Origin: Opisthorchis felineus
Taxonomy: Eukaryota > Platyhelminthes > Trematoda > Opisthorchiida > Opisthorchiidae
Assembly (NCBI GenBank): GCA_004794785.1
Contig: SJOL01007164.1
Span: 470,172 to 534,171, forward strand
DNA length: 64,000 nt
Reading direction: 5' to 3'
Below are positions 23,334 to 34,616 of this stretch, one piece after another. The position numbers were made by a program, and so were the translations under genes. The notes below the pieces were generated by a model. It worked only from the letters and a program-made list of their open reading frames with translations. It made no database searches and was not told the DNA's origin. Numbering within the stretch: position 1 is the stretch's first letter; every line of letters begins with the position of its first letter.

Positions 23334-26300
23334 ACACACCTATTACTGGCCAATTTGATGAACTCGTACTGACATCCTATTACAACTCCCGTATCCAACT
23401 AATTCAGATCCGTTTATCCGCATTACCATCGTGAACCTTTTTGTTACATACAAACTCCGCTAACTCAACTGCATTGGATTTTCTATTTTATTTACACTGC
23501 TGGATAAGCATCGGTTATCTGGTTGAAGATGGAAGCACCTGCGTCGTGGGCGTGAGATCATTGTACCTTCTGCCAGTCGAGTTAATAATACTCGTAAATG
23601 ATTAGGAAATAGAATACTTTAAAAAAAACTTACAGTGTTTGGCCATCCATGCTGTAAAATTATTTGTCTCTAGTTTAATGGGAATATCCAGTCAACAGTA
23701 TTGCAACATTTTGAATGGTTTTTTGAGAGAGCAGCTCTCACTCGAGAGCCAGCTAATTACACTCCATAGATTAGGCTGCCATGATCACGTGATTTGAATG
23801 TCACCAGTCAAATGAGCCGTTTCTGCGCCCAACTCAGGACCCAGAGTTTTCCTTTAGTTGGTTCAACTATGGAAAAATAGTGCTTAGTGTTTCAAAGGGT
23901 ACAGGAGACATTCTCAAAGTGTGCAATGTGCCTTGCAATCCCTTAAAAGCCCACCTAGACTTAGCATTTTCAGACGGCAACAAAACGGTCGCAATAGAAG
24001 TCCATGGGTAAGTAGATATAGCAGGAGTTTGTCACACTACAAATACAGATAAAATTGGCAGGATTAACTTGAACTTGGTGTGGCGATTAGACGTGTGTTT
24101 ATGGCAACAAGAACTCTCCAGGACTTTTTCTTAATCCATGTGCTGATAGCTGTCTCCGTAAAGGGTGTTTAGCCTGGCTGGCGAGAATTTTGTCGTGGGC
24201 TCTCCACCGCAGTGACCCATCTTCGAAGGCGCCACCCTTGATGCTTGTTTTTCATTGAAAACCTGGCTTGTTTCTCAAGTTTAGCCACGTGATTGTTATA
24301 CCGAGTTCGATCGATATCTCGCGTGGCCGTCTAAAGAAGTAGCTATACATTGGATCTCGCAAACTTGGTGCTTCTCACAACCAGTTTTTGGTGTGTGTTA
24401 GAAAACCAGTCAGTGTTGTGTTTTCATCGGTACTTCCTAATTTATCCTCTCCCCAAACAAGCATCTTATTTCTAGAAGGACCAATTTATTTATCCTGGTC
24501 CCGTCAACTTAACACTTGGTTTGCTGCCATGCATCTAAAAGGCACCGGAATACCTCGAAGATTCAGGTCCCCTTGATCTCAAACAGGGTCCTTATTTCGA
24601 AAATCGGAGCATTCATGACAGTCGGTTTCTCATTAGCTATGGCTAGCCAGGGTGCCCGAACGCTACATTTAGCCCTGCTTGTCACCATTGACGGAGGATC
24701 TTGTTGCTTGGACTTGCCGTACATGGATTGGTTCCATGGTAGGTGTGCATTGGTCCATGGGTTTAAGGTGGTTATATGGTTGTTCAAGTGAACTTATAGA
24801 CCACTTCTAAGTATTGGTAAGCTTAGTCACACGACAAGAGGTGTTTGCTAGCCTCGTTCAATGATCCGGCCATGGGCAATAAGATATTCCTGTCCCCCAA
24901 AAGTGAAATATGGATAATTCAGCTCGTGTAAAGCTCCCCAAGATGACCAATGTATGGATCAAAGTACCGTCGGGAAATATTGAATCTGCTGAACTCCCAT
25001 CGCTCGAAGCTACCTGAAGGTGCGTAACTGAGTCACGTGCCTGTCAGGTCGAAAATTTCCACTGTAGACCGCCCATGGATTGCTTAATACAGCCTTGATG
25101 CTAATAGCAGATGGCTGCTCAACTTAAAAGAAATGTTAGGACTTCTGACTTAGTGATCGATGGGTATAACTGGTATAAAACATCTAACTCCCTTAAATAT
25201 ATTTCTAAGAAACTTTAATTGTGATTAAAAACAGCGTAAAACTGATCATACTAACGGAATGAACTTGTAGTGGCGATTGACGGTCTTGTTCTATACTGGC
25301 ATTTGAGTGCGATACTTCAGAAACTCATTTATCCGTCTCGGAAGATTTGACTGACTAGATATATACTGAGGTGACGGTTACAGTGGTCCGATGTCATCAG
25401 GTTGTTTATCTTTGGGACGATGCGCACATCCTAATTAACTGTAGACGTACCCTAGGATCACACGGATAGGATAGAGTGGTGGAGTATTCCACAGCTGAGT
25501 GCCACTCAAGGAGGCACGGAACCATGCAGTTAAAATCCGTCATCTAAATGCTGATTGTGGGCCGCGGCGTGGGCAACTAACTCCGTTCCCCTACCAGAAA
25601 TCAATTACATTTTGTCTTTAGCGTAGATACCACTCGACTATTGCGCTCACTCAACCGAACATACTTACCAGTTCAGACCGGTTTTGTTGTTGGATCACGT
25701 TTGGCAATAGGAACCATGACAGCCAAATCCGCATTACTCGGTTAATTCGCTGTTTTTTAAGAGCCCTCAAGCGCTGGTTATTATGACATGGACACAGTAC
25801 GGATATAACCGTTAATAATAATAGATAGCTTGCAATCTGTGAAGGTTAGTACATAAATCAGGCTTCTTGTGTATGATTCCTGTTAACGTGAATCCTGTTC
25901 TGGAACTCGTGTGTTTTACGCAAGCCCCACTAAATATATTTGAAAGTAGAGTAGGTAGTTCTATCTCAATAGCCATAACAGTTTGATCATCCCTGGCTCG
26001 TCACTATAGTGTGTTGACTGACACTTGTAGCGAACGTAGACGTTGTGGTTATTCGTTATGTAGGTTCAGGGTCGTATAGCAACTGTGAGAACCGCTCACA
26101 TATACTTCGGCTAGCTGTTTTATTCCAACCAAAAATATTTCCGTGCACTGTCTGCTCACTATAACTGCAGAGAGCTCTGCACCCAAGTTGTCTGCAGTTT
26201 CGGCCCAGTAGACCTAGGTCTTGCTTCTCCGGTTGATCAAAATGACCGGTGGCGTCACTAGCCATGAAAGATATCTAATGGGTTGTGTTTTCACGTCATG

Positions 26301-26604
26301 TCCCGCAGGCCTTACCCCTCTAGCCAGATTCTGGGCGTCATATATGTGTCAGCACGCAAAGCTGCGCTCGAAGCCCTTTACTTCGTATAACCTATTCTTT
26401 CATGAATTTACGGTGAGCGAATCGTGACCAGCTATTCTGCCGAGGGAATATTGTTGACTTGGGACTACCAGGATCGATCGACATTAGGCTGACTTTGAGC
26501 CATTCTGTCACTGAGGACATGTTCGCGCTTTCGGTGGTATTGAAGCTTTACGAATAACCATTTGCAGACTGTTGTTAAAGGAACCTCGAACCTCAGACCG
26601 CGAC
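23334..26604. other. Intergenic, no gene recognised
   Basis: Only short frames (24388-24791, 26056-26427). A ~20-bp stretch near 24725 (ggattggttccatgg) resembles one at 17916, possibly a trace of a shared repeat. Nothing further can be supported. Confidence 0.4.
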
Positions 26605-26659
26605 NNNNNNNNNNNNNNNNNNNNNNNNNNNNNNNNNNNNNNNNNNNNNNNNNNNNNNN
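26605..26659. other. Assembly gap (55 N)
   Basis: A run of N followed directly by a TA repeat. Confidence 0.99.
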
Positions 26660-26689
26660 TATATATATATATATTATATATATATATAT
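26660..26689 (+). repeat. TA microsatellite at gap edge
   Basis: Imperfect TA tract of 30 bp abutting the gap; the gap probably replaces a longer tract that did not assemble. Confidence 0.9.
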
Positions 26690-27920
26690 GGCAGCTCCAG
26701 ATAGGTGGGCATTCTTCCTAAAATTTGATATGTTCACAGGTACTACATAGTGCTAAGCACGACTATCCCTTAGTTTAAGCACCATACTCCGTGAAAACCC
26801 ATACTACTAACAGGTGTGCAAATTTCTGACACCTTTTCATGATCACTTTTAAGCGTCAGATGGTGCTATTTCCGGAGACAGCGAGAAAGATGATGCCATT
26901 TTAAACTAGTTTCGGAAGTATTGATTGTCCGCAATCTTGCACTTATGCCTACCTCTGTATGCCCGGAATCCAAAGCGACTTTTCCTGTAGTGTTGATGAA
27001 AGGGCTATAGTATCGGTGTCGAGTTTGACGCAACGACCACCGCAACTGGTCAGTAAGGCTTATCCTCGACAGTAGAAATGAGTCTACGAAAAAACGTAGC
27101 CTTTATACAGCAGTGGAAATCGGATTATTTCACTTGACTTGCTAGTTCAATGAAAACCTTCACATCCTTATTATTTCACTGTGTTTCGGCCTTCTTGGAC
27201 GTCTTTCTAATCCTTCTATGTCCAGATTCCCCCCTGCCTCCATTGGTGCTAAAAACCCAAATGCAAAATAAGTAGGATCTTAAAAGTCAAACTACGTGAA
27301 TACCTGCGTTGGTTTCATGGTTATCCGTCTATGTGACTCTTAGGTTACTTACTGAATAGGTGGCTCAGTCATCGCCCGAATTATAACGCTACACACGTTT
27401 ATCGTCACGTATTCGTCCCTATTCGATAGGTTTTTCTTGTCTTCTTGCTCATTTTCCAAAGTCCCAGTTAGTTTTAATGGGTTGACGCCGTACTCCATAT
27501 TTATAGGGAATAAAATTTAGTTCTTTAACGTTTTTAATTCTAGCCAATGTTTTCCGCCCCATATGGAGACTACTTTGAGAAGCCGACCAAAAGTGGTCCA
27601 TTCTAGGACGGAGTTTACCAGTGAAGCGCTTTTTGGGGAACCAACATTTTATCTGAAGGGATGTTGTTCTACACTGTTTACTTTGAGGTTCAAGTCGATC
27701 CAAAAGCTAAATCCAACTAGTTCCAACCCCAACTCAGTTTTGGAGCGCAAGACAAAATTGATGACCTACCTGATAAGCCCCAAAACAGGCGAACCCGATA
27801 GTTGATTGTTCCGGATTTTTCGTCAACCTTGTAAGTAGTGTTATATAAAAAGCCCACAAAATTCCATCATTCAACTAGCATCCACCCGCCAGGCATCTGC
27901 GCTGAGTGTTTCATGGAACA
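26690..27920. other. Intergenic, nothing recognised
   Basis: No repeats of the recognised families and no convincing coding frame. Confidence 0.45.
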
Positions 27921-28300
27921 TACCGTGACGAAGAGATTGAACCCTACCGTGGTGTGACGGTTTACGTGCGTCCGTGACTCATTGAGCTATACTAAGTGGT
28001 GTCCGTGCGACACTTAGTCTCTCTTATGAGGTTGGTCAATGTTTAGAGGTCTGACCGACACAGTCTCCTGGCCCTCCAGGTTGGTGGTTGGCGACTTCTA
28101 CATGAATACCAATGCACTAGCATTTCCCGCCAAACACAGCTGCCTTGCGGTCAGACTTTTGAACCAAAAGCTTTGGTTCAGGGCCCTAATCGTCCTCCTG
28201 TCTAGGTGTGGACGTCTTTGTAGTATCCCAGCCTACGTACAATCATGATGCAAATAACAATAAATTCATGTCACCCTGCCATCACGGTGCACGGTTCAAC
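27921..28300 (+). mobile_element. Composite repeat family B (tRNA-like head, SINE-A-like tail), copy 1
   Basis: Matches the reverse strand of 51699-52076 over most of its length. Shared blocks include gaagagattgaaccctacc, actcattgagctatact, cgacacttagtctctcttat followed by gaggtt, cttgcggtcagacttttgaa and ccaaaagctttggttcaggg. The end, ctgtctaggtgtggacgtct and gtagtatcccagcc, is the body segment of SINE family A. A fragment is also at 56683. Confidence 0.75.
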
Positions 28301-30745
28301 ACTTGCCCATATCAAGATCAACGCATCATCTTGAACCCTAATCGAAGAAACTTGACGTCTATTTGCCTGCTCCCGGATTCACGAAGCTTACTCTTAAACT
28401 CCCAGCGTGACCGCTGAGGCAGGCGCTTTTGACGAAAATTGTATGGTTTGTATCCAATTCGAACACTTTCACCCATTCTTTTTGGTTTAAGTCTATAAGA
28501 CCATCTAGGTCAGAAATTATCCGCAATGTGCATCTCACCGACCACGAGAAAGGTACGACATCATAACTGGCTAGAAACACTCTCTTGTACTGCAATTTTT
28601 TTTCGAAAATCGAATGTTTACAGTCGTTGTACCCGTTGTATCGTCTCCAAGTGGATAAGCAGATTCGTTCACGCCCATTGATAGTCACTCTTGCAAGTAT
28701 TCCATGCCTCTGCATTACTTTTTCTTACCTAAGATTAGGATTTGTTTCTGTGGGCAAGTGTATTCCCGAAACGTGTCGGATGTTTTCACTGTCCTTTTGT
28801 TATTCTGCCGGCAGCGTGGGAATGAAAGGTGACCAGATAGGCGTCGATCGCAAAGCGTACACTCATGATTTAGTGTATAGCATATAGCACCGATAGCCGA
28901 ACGTCCTTTACAGACGGCGTGTTCCATTTCTTACGGGTGACATAATCCCGTTAATTTCTACTGCACATCTTCGCTTCCCATGGTTTTCTCAATATAATTG
29001 GGACGATACACTCCTAATGGCCGTTGGTCTGTTTGCTGAACTTGGCAGTCTGGCTGTAAACGTTTCGTTACTGAAGGAGGTGACACTATAAGCCTATACT
29101 AGACTATCGTAGATCGGACTCCATCAGGACGCACCGCTAGTTTGCTTCATATGTGTAGTTACCTCAACTGGTGATAAGACGTTTGCAACCAAATTGCAGC
29201 GGTCATTGTAGCGGTCATCTGCACAACATAGGGTACCAGTATTTTTCTTAGTCGTAAGCTGTATGCTCTGTTTTCACTGAAGGATCATCCATTTGAGCTG
29301 TGGACAGCTGTCTCTTCTCAGTGCAGTCTTCATTTCCAATAGAGTTGCCTTCCAGCGGGTCGGGATATTCTCCTGAAGAGTCCGTGACAGCTTTCCCACT
29401 CCTCAAAAGTAGCTCTCCACTTACTTTTCTTTTCTGGGTTAATCTCCTGACGGGATTACTGCGGTTCAGTACCCACGCTTACGCCAGTAGAAAAGATTCA
29501 ATCCCATTGTTTTAGGTTACTGAACTATTCCGAATCCGTCACCAAGCACATGTTTTCCTGCTTACTCTCCAGCTACATTCTGTTTGATTAGAACAAAAGA
29601 CGGAAAGCAACTTTTTAGAATTGCCAACGATAGCAGATGGTACTGATAGGACCAAATCCAGCTACTTCCGTTTCGTAATCAGCCCGCATTTCACAGAAGT
29701 AGATCAGGTCTATTCCACTTTATGTCGATTCAACTTAATTTTTCACGTGTTTGGTCATCAAACCCCGAACGTTGAAATTGTATGGCCTGAGATTTTATTT
29801 CACGTGGACCGTTCACTTATCAATAGCCCTATCGTGCCCGCGGTGCCATTTTCACCAGCAAATTCTGTTGTCCTTTGCACCGCTCGCAGAGTGACCTATT
29901 CACAAATGCACCATGTTCTTCTGATCTGTGCGTTGTCGTGATATTACTCGTGTGATCTTTCATGTGGTGATTTGGTGGTTCGGAGGTCTTGCCGGTTGGG
30001 TTTCGCCTTCCATTTACTGTAACTGCAGATGATTCTTTCAAGTAATCTGCTTACCGTTTACGCTCCGGTATGGCCGAAATCAATAAGTGAACTCTGTCTG
30101 ATTGCCGTTTTTGAGCGGAATGTATAATTTGAAGAGAATAGAGTATTTACGTTTGTTATGACGATGGTGCAAATTGGCCACGGTTGGCAGTCTCTTGTAG
30201 ATTTTAATCGCATGAGTTGAAACATGTTCACTCATCAAATCACTTTGATGTGTTCGACTGAGTTCATCTTGTGGTTCACATCGAGCAAACGAGCGCACTA
30301 ATCAGTTCTGCTCTCAAACAAATTTGTATTTTGTGTTGTTGAATGCTTGGGCTTTTTACCGTACCCATCTGTTTTATGTGGTTCCATTCAACTGCAATTA
30401 GTAGAACTCCAGGTAATTGTTTACTCCTCTTAAGGCTCACAAGTCCTGTTTACCTTGGCGTTCGATCAATGAGGCATAGAGTTCCTTGTGGTTACATTTT
30501 CTAACGTTCAGCTCCATAACCCCATGATCATCACTCTGATGTATGGTTTACATTCGACCAAAAGAAAATTGCACTAAATGTGGTTGCAGTTTTTCTCCAC
30601 TCTTCTTGGCTTTCCGGCCTCTCGAATTCTTCTGGATTTGGTAGAGATTCCTTCCCCTTCTGGGTAATATGACTCAAGCCTGCTGTTGTAGCCACTGATT
30701 AATTGTGACTGTATTGAATGGGCGGCCTGTAACACAGCTTGTGGA
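28301..30745. other. Intergenic, no gene recognised
   Basis: Frames of about 100-118 aa at 28359-28715 (minus), 28585-28887 and 29621-29941 overlap or lack any recognisable family. They have no splice support and are left uncalled. Confidence 0.4.
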
Positions 30746-31712
30746 GATAGTGCATACGGGCGAATGGAATGTAAACCTTGCTCACCCGTCGGAAGAAGAA
30801 ATAAAGTACGAAACATCCGTACTAAAACGTGAGGAGGCACCAGAACCGGGCAGTCTCTATCCAGCCCTATTCAAAGAAGGCGGAGAATCCCTGATGACCA
30901 ATCTAACAAAACTAACTGGTGGGATATGGAATGAAGAGAAAGACCTGCAGAATGGGACATATCGACAGTTATCCCTATCTTCAAAAAGAGTACTCGGACG
31001 CTGTGTGAAAACTACCGTGGCATCAGCCTGATCAGAAACCTGGCTGCTGCATGCCGAGGACGTCAAAAAACTTTCAGTGTTTGACCATCGATGTCTTCAG
31101 AGCATTGCCCGAGTTTGGTGGGAACACCGGATCAGCAATGCCAAAGTACGTCGAATGGTATTCGGAAAAAATAACTCACCCTCGATAGATGAACTGATCA
31201 CACTGCATAGGTTGCGCTGGCTTGGCCACGTGCTGCGTATGCCAGTCGACCGACTTCCTCGAAGGGTTCTCTTCGCACAACCACGTGAAGGGTGGAAACG
31301 AGCCAGAGGCGGTCAAACAATGACTTGGCAGCGAATTATAAAATCCATTACCAGCAAACTCAGCTGCGCTGGTCATTGCCTTCTCCCTGGATGGGGACCC
31401 CGAGATGGGCCACATCAATGGTCAGAGATATTGTCAGACATGGCCCAGACACGCTCTCAATAGCGTTTGTGCATCCAAGCTATCGCCTTCAATGCATTGC
31501 TCCCTTGCCAATTCCCCCCACTTAAAAGTTCACTGACAGTCCTGTATTTACGAACCAATTTATCAGCTCCCGCCTCCAATGTGCAGCTACCTACCCCACC
31601 TCCCCAAATCATCGGTGAACGAAACTGTGGCAGCTACAACCACTGTACGACAAGTACGCGGTTCTTACAGCTGATAATGATGATGGTAATGATGATGATG
31701 ATGATGAGAGGA
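30746..31712 (+). mobile_element. Internally deleted RTE-type LINE with ATG-repeat tail
   Basis: The 5' part (to ~31045) encodes LKREEAPEPGSLYPALFKEG followed by GESL, and after a frameshift VIPIFKKSTRTLCENYRGIS: the RT fingers. The sequence then jumps directly to [40 protein letters not shown] and GGQTMTWQR, the C-terminal domain, ending LLPGWGPRDGPHQW. The palm with motifs A to E is missing. The 3' UTR runs to a (GATGAT)n-like tract at 31676-31710, typical of RTE elements. Dead, non-autonomous remnant. Confidence 0.85.
31676..31710 (+). repeat. ATG/GAT microsatellite, RTE 3' tail
   Basis: Run of atgatgatggtaatgatgat and more atg units at the 3' end of the deleted RTE copy. Confidence 0.85.
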
Positions 31713-32079
31713 TGACAGTTTACACATGCTCCCTAGAATTCATCACCATTAGAACGGAGGAAGTGTCTGTTTTGTAAAATAGGAAGTGAAGTTCCATGAG
31801 TACATGTACTTCCGCCTTCAATCATTCACTTACATTAAATTTTAATATCGCAGATTTGGGAGGCTGAAGAACGTGATTGTCTCCTACCGAGTTTTATTCT
31901 AATACGTTAAGGTATCTGGTCAAAATGTCCCCCTCAAACAGAGTCAGCTCACGCATCAGTCCTAGCAGCCTATCATGCGGACTGCACGGCAGGCAGTGTG
32001 ACTATCTAGTGACTGGCTATGTGAATCTGCCAATCAGCAACGGCTTCGGAAAAGTGCTTGATTATGACAGAGCTAAACC

Positions 32080-33330
32080 CTAAAAACGCGCTAAAACGTC
32101 TTCTAGGTGAGCATGGTCTTCCCGCAATGGACGCACGTCATTCATTTGTGGACAGCACGATATCCTGTAGCTGGTCAGATTAGGTATTGCGATCCCGAAG
32201 TGACAAGTGTTATCAAGAATCCATAGGATACGGCATAACCAGAAAAAGATTTTTTTCTGCCGCGCAGTGACGCTTTTTGATTCATCACAGATAACGTGCG
32301 AAACCCTGTCAAGATTTGTTCCACAGAAAGTTGTCTCAGTAGGAATGACATTGTGTATTGAATGTCGGAGGACTTGATTAGTGCCCAAACCACAGTTTTT
32401 GTTTGCAGCAGATGCGCAGTTGAGTGCGCACTGACGATGTCTCCTCCACTGGGGACAAAACATTTGCAAGCTAATTGCCAAGCTGGGCGAGCAGATCAAC
32501 CGCCATCTGATCTACCACCAGTATACAGACCTTAGTCTGGGAGAGCAGACACCTTGTACCAAAACTTTTAATAGTGGATAGGCGTCCATCAAGCCGATAC
32601 TCAAACTGTACGCTAGCATTGTCGTTCGCTAAAGACGCATCTTTGATGGCCGTTAGATTTACTCATGCGGGGTAAGAATGCACCTCTGTTTTATGCCCGA
32701 GGGAGATCATCCATTCGTTTGCATCTTCGCTCGCATTCCGTCATATAGGCTTCTGATGAGGTTGACTAATTTTGGCCGACAGCTGAATGTGGAAAATGTC
32801 CACAGAACTCCCCGGTTATCAGAGTCGAAGGCCTTGGTCAAGTCTGAAGAGAGCTTCGGGTGGCTGACGTTGTCTGGCGGGATTTCCGAAGCTATTGCGC
32901 ATCAAATAATATCAGGTTCCATTGTGCTGCACCCAGCTCGGAAGCCACCTTGCTAGCACAACTGTCAGGCGCTTGAGTGGCACCCTTGCTAGGAGCTCGT
33001 TAGACTGGTAGCTGTATAATTGTCAGATGAAGCCTTAGCTCCTTTTCCTCTGTAGAGTTGCACGACACGAGCATCCTTGAATTCTGGCAGAACTTCCTCT
33101 TCTTACCAGATCATGTTGCTCATTTGTAGAAGTGTATTTCTCGAAGTCAAACTACCGTACTTGAACATTTTTACTGCAAGCCTGTCATCTACGTCTACCT
33201 TGCTATTCCGCAGTTGTATGTGCTCCTACTATATCTTTTCCCTAGTCGGACGAACGTCCATGGACAGTTTTATCTATCGTTGGGGCAGTGGCTCCTCTGC
33301 AGTGCAGTTGATTCTCGTCCGTCGGTTCAG
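32080..33330 (-). mobile_element. LINE reverse-transcriptase relic of a second lineage
   Basis: The minus strand gives, in order with frame breaks, LPEFQ.ARVVQLYREKE (near 33080), a GFRAGCSTM-like block and DLTKAFDSDNRGVLWTFSTF (32780-32850, RT motif A region), GMRAKMQTNG, and CASAANKNCGLGTNQVLRHS (about 32390-32430), resembling the FAAACENFGLVINTEKT block after the YADD motif. It lacks the VNARISKA wording of the other copies, so it is probably a different LINE lineage. The 139-aa frame at 32080-32499 is part of it. Confidence 0.65.
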
Positions 33331-34334
33331 CAGTACGTGCAGAATGAATAAGTAACGTATTATGCAGTAGCTGCATAAAACACTGAGCGACAGCGCTACT
33401 TTTCCCGTGTCATGGATCTAGGACTCAGGGGGAGTACTGTATTGTTTTCTGCGGCTAACACCTACGGGAGGATGGACGGATTTCATGAATGGCAATGGAG
33501 TTTCACGAGGAAATAAATGGTAAGAGTGACACTCTCACTATCACCCTCGCCCGACCGTGTGTAACCTGCAAAGGAGCAAAGAACATGCGCGGGGTAGTTA
33601 AACAGTATCACTATCGTGGCCATAGGGTCCTGAAGCTATTCTGTCCCTCCTGCTCCATACTCTGGCCGCTGTTGTTTGGAAGTCAGGTTAGCCAGTTTGA
33701 ATGGAAGGACAGTCGACTGCCAATTGGACTTCAGCGCCCGACATCCGCTTTCACCTATATAATTCAATGGAAATTTGGCTGCTTTAAGAAGTCAGCATAC
33801 AGGACTTGCGCTACAGACAGCAGTTCTCGTGAAAATGTTTCAATGTAGTGCGAAGGGTGGCATTACTCATTTCCGCAGACAATAACCTGACCACACCGAA
33901 GTGCCTAACGACTAAAGACCGACTGTACAAAACCCCAGAATATGAGAGGAACTCTCCCGGTCCGTAACGACCCCGAGAAGAGTTGGAAGCATTTAAAGTA
34001 AACAATCCTTGATGCGCTCATAAATGAGCGACGCAAGTCATAACGATGATACAAGGTTAAAAAAAGCCAAGACTAGTACACTAAAGTGACCGAAATGTCC
34101 GGTCCCAAAAACACAGAGGAAACATTCACACGTTAACAGAATCAGGGACACAAAGAAAGCGGAGTAAACATATGTATAAGACATCGTCAAAGCCAATTAG
34201 CTAAGAATGAGACTGCCGGGATGTTTGATGACTGTCCTTACAGCCTGAGCTGCTAACAGTCCCCTCAATAGCATACTGGACTACTGATTTACTTTACCTT
34301 CACTGGCTATAGTACACCCCGCTTTTCGTTTCAG
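33331..34334. other. Region upstream of NDUFAF1, no gene recognised
   Basis: Contains a 119-aa frame at 33489-33848 with a CVTCKGAKNMRG...CPSCSILWP cysteine pattern, possibly chance. This region should hold the NDUFAF1 promoter or an earlier exon, but I see no certain TATA box or initiator. Confidence 0.4.
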
Positions 34335-34616
34335 TTCCTCCCTCGAACATTGTGTCCCGTTGGGTCAACATGCATTGGGATTGATCGATTTGCGGGCCAC
34401 CTAAGATGTGTAACTCTAGTGCAAGTTAATCTACGGAGAAATTATGCGAAACGTCAATCTTCGGATAGGTCCCAAATCGGCCAACCTGGCCTCTACGGGG
34501 GAAACCTACCAAGTGGGATTGAGATGCTGCTGCGATGGTGGCATCGATTACGGCCATGGAGAGCAGAGTTGGCTGACCTCCGGCGGCGGTTAATACGAAA
34601 CAAAGAAGGCTTTGAT
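34335..34616 (+). CDS. NDUFAF1: NDUFAF1 probable N-terminal exon (mitochondrial presequence region)
   Basis: Open reading block after a cttttcgtttcag acceptor, ending at a strong donor, gat|gtgagc, phase 0, which matches the phase-0 acceptor of the next NDUFAF1 exon. It contains [13 protein letters not shown] and [16 protein letters not shown] followed by [15 protein letters not shown]. These are basic, amphipathic and suitable for a mitochondrial targeting region. The only in-frame ATG is at the MLLRWW position (34524); if translation starts there the block upstream is 5' UTR, otherwise an earlier exon supplies the start. The residues have no strong similarity to vertebrate NDUFAF1, whose N-terminus is also poorly conserved. 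This is an inference from phase, splice sites and composition. Confidence 0.58.

Noticed and set aside
28359..28887. Overlapping 118-aa (minus) and 100-aa (plus) frames
   Set aside because: Opposite-strand shadows of each other; neither shows a domain or splice border.
32080..32499. 139-aa minus-strand frame
   Set aside because: Part of a decayed LINE; the frame is continuous only by chance in this segment.
33489..33848. 119-aa frame with a CxxC...CxxC-like spacing
   Set aside because: The cysteine pattern does not fit a known zinc finger and the frame has no context as an NDUFAF1 exon.
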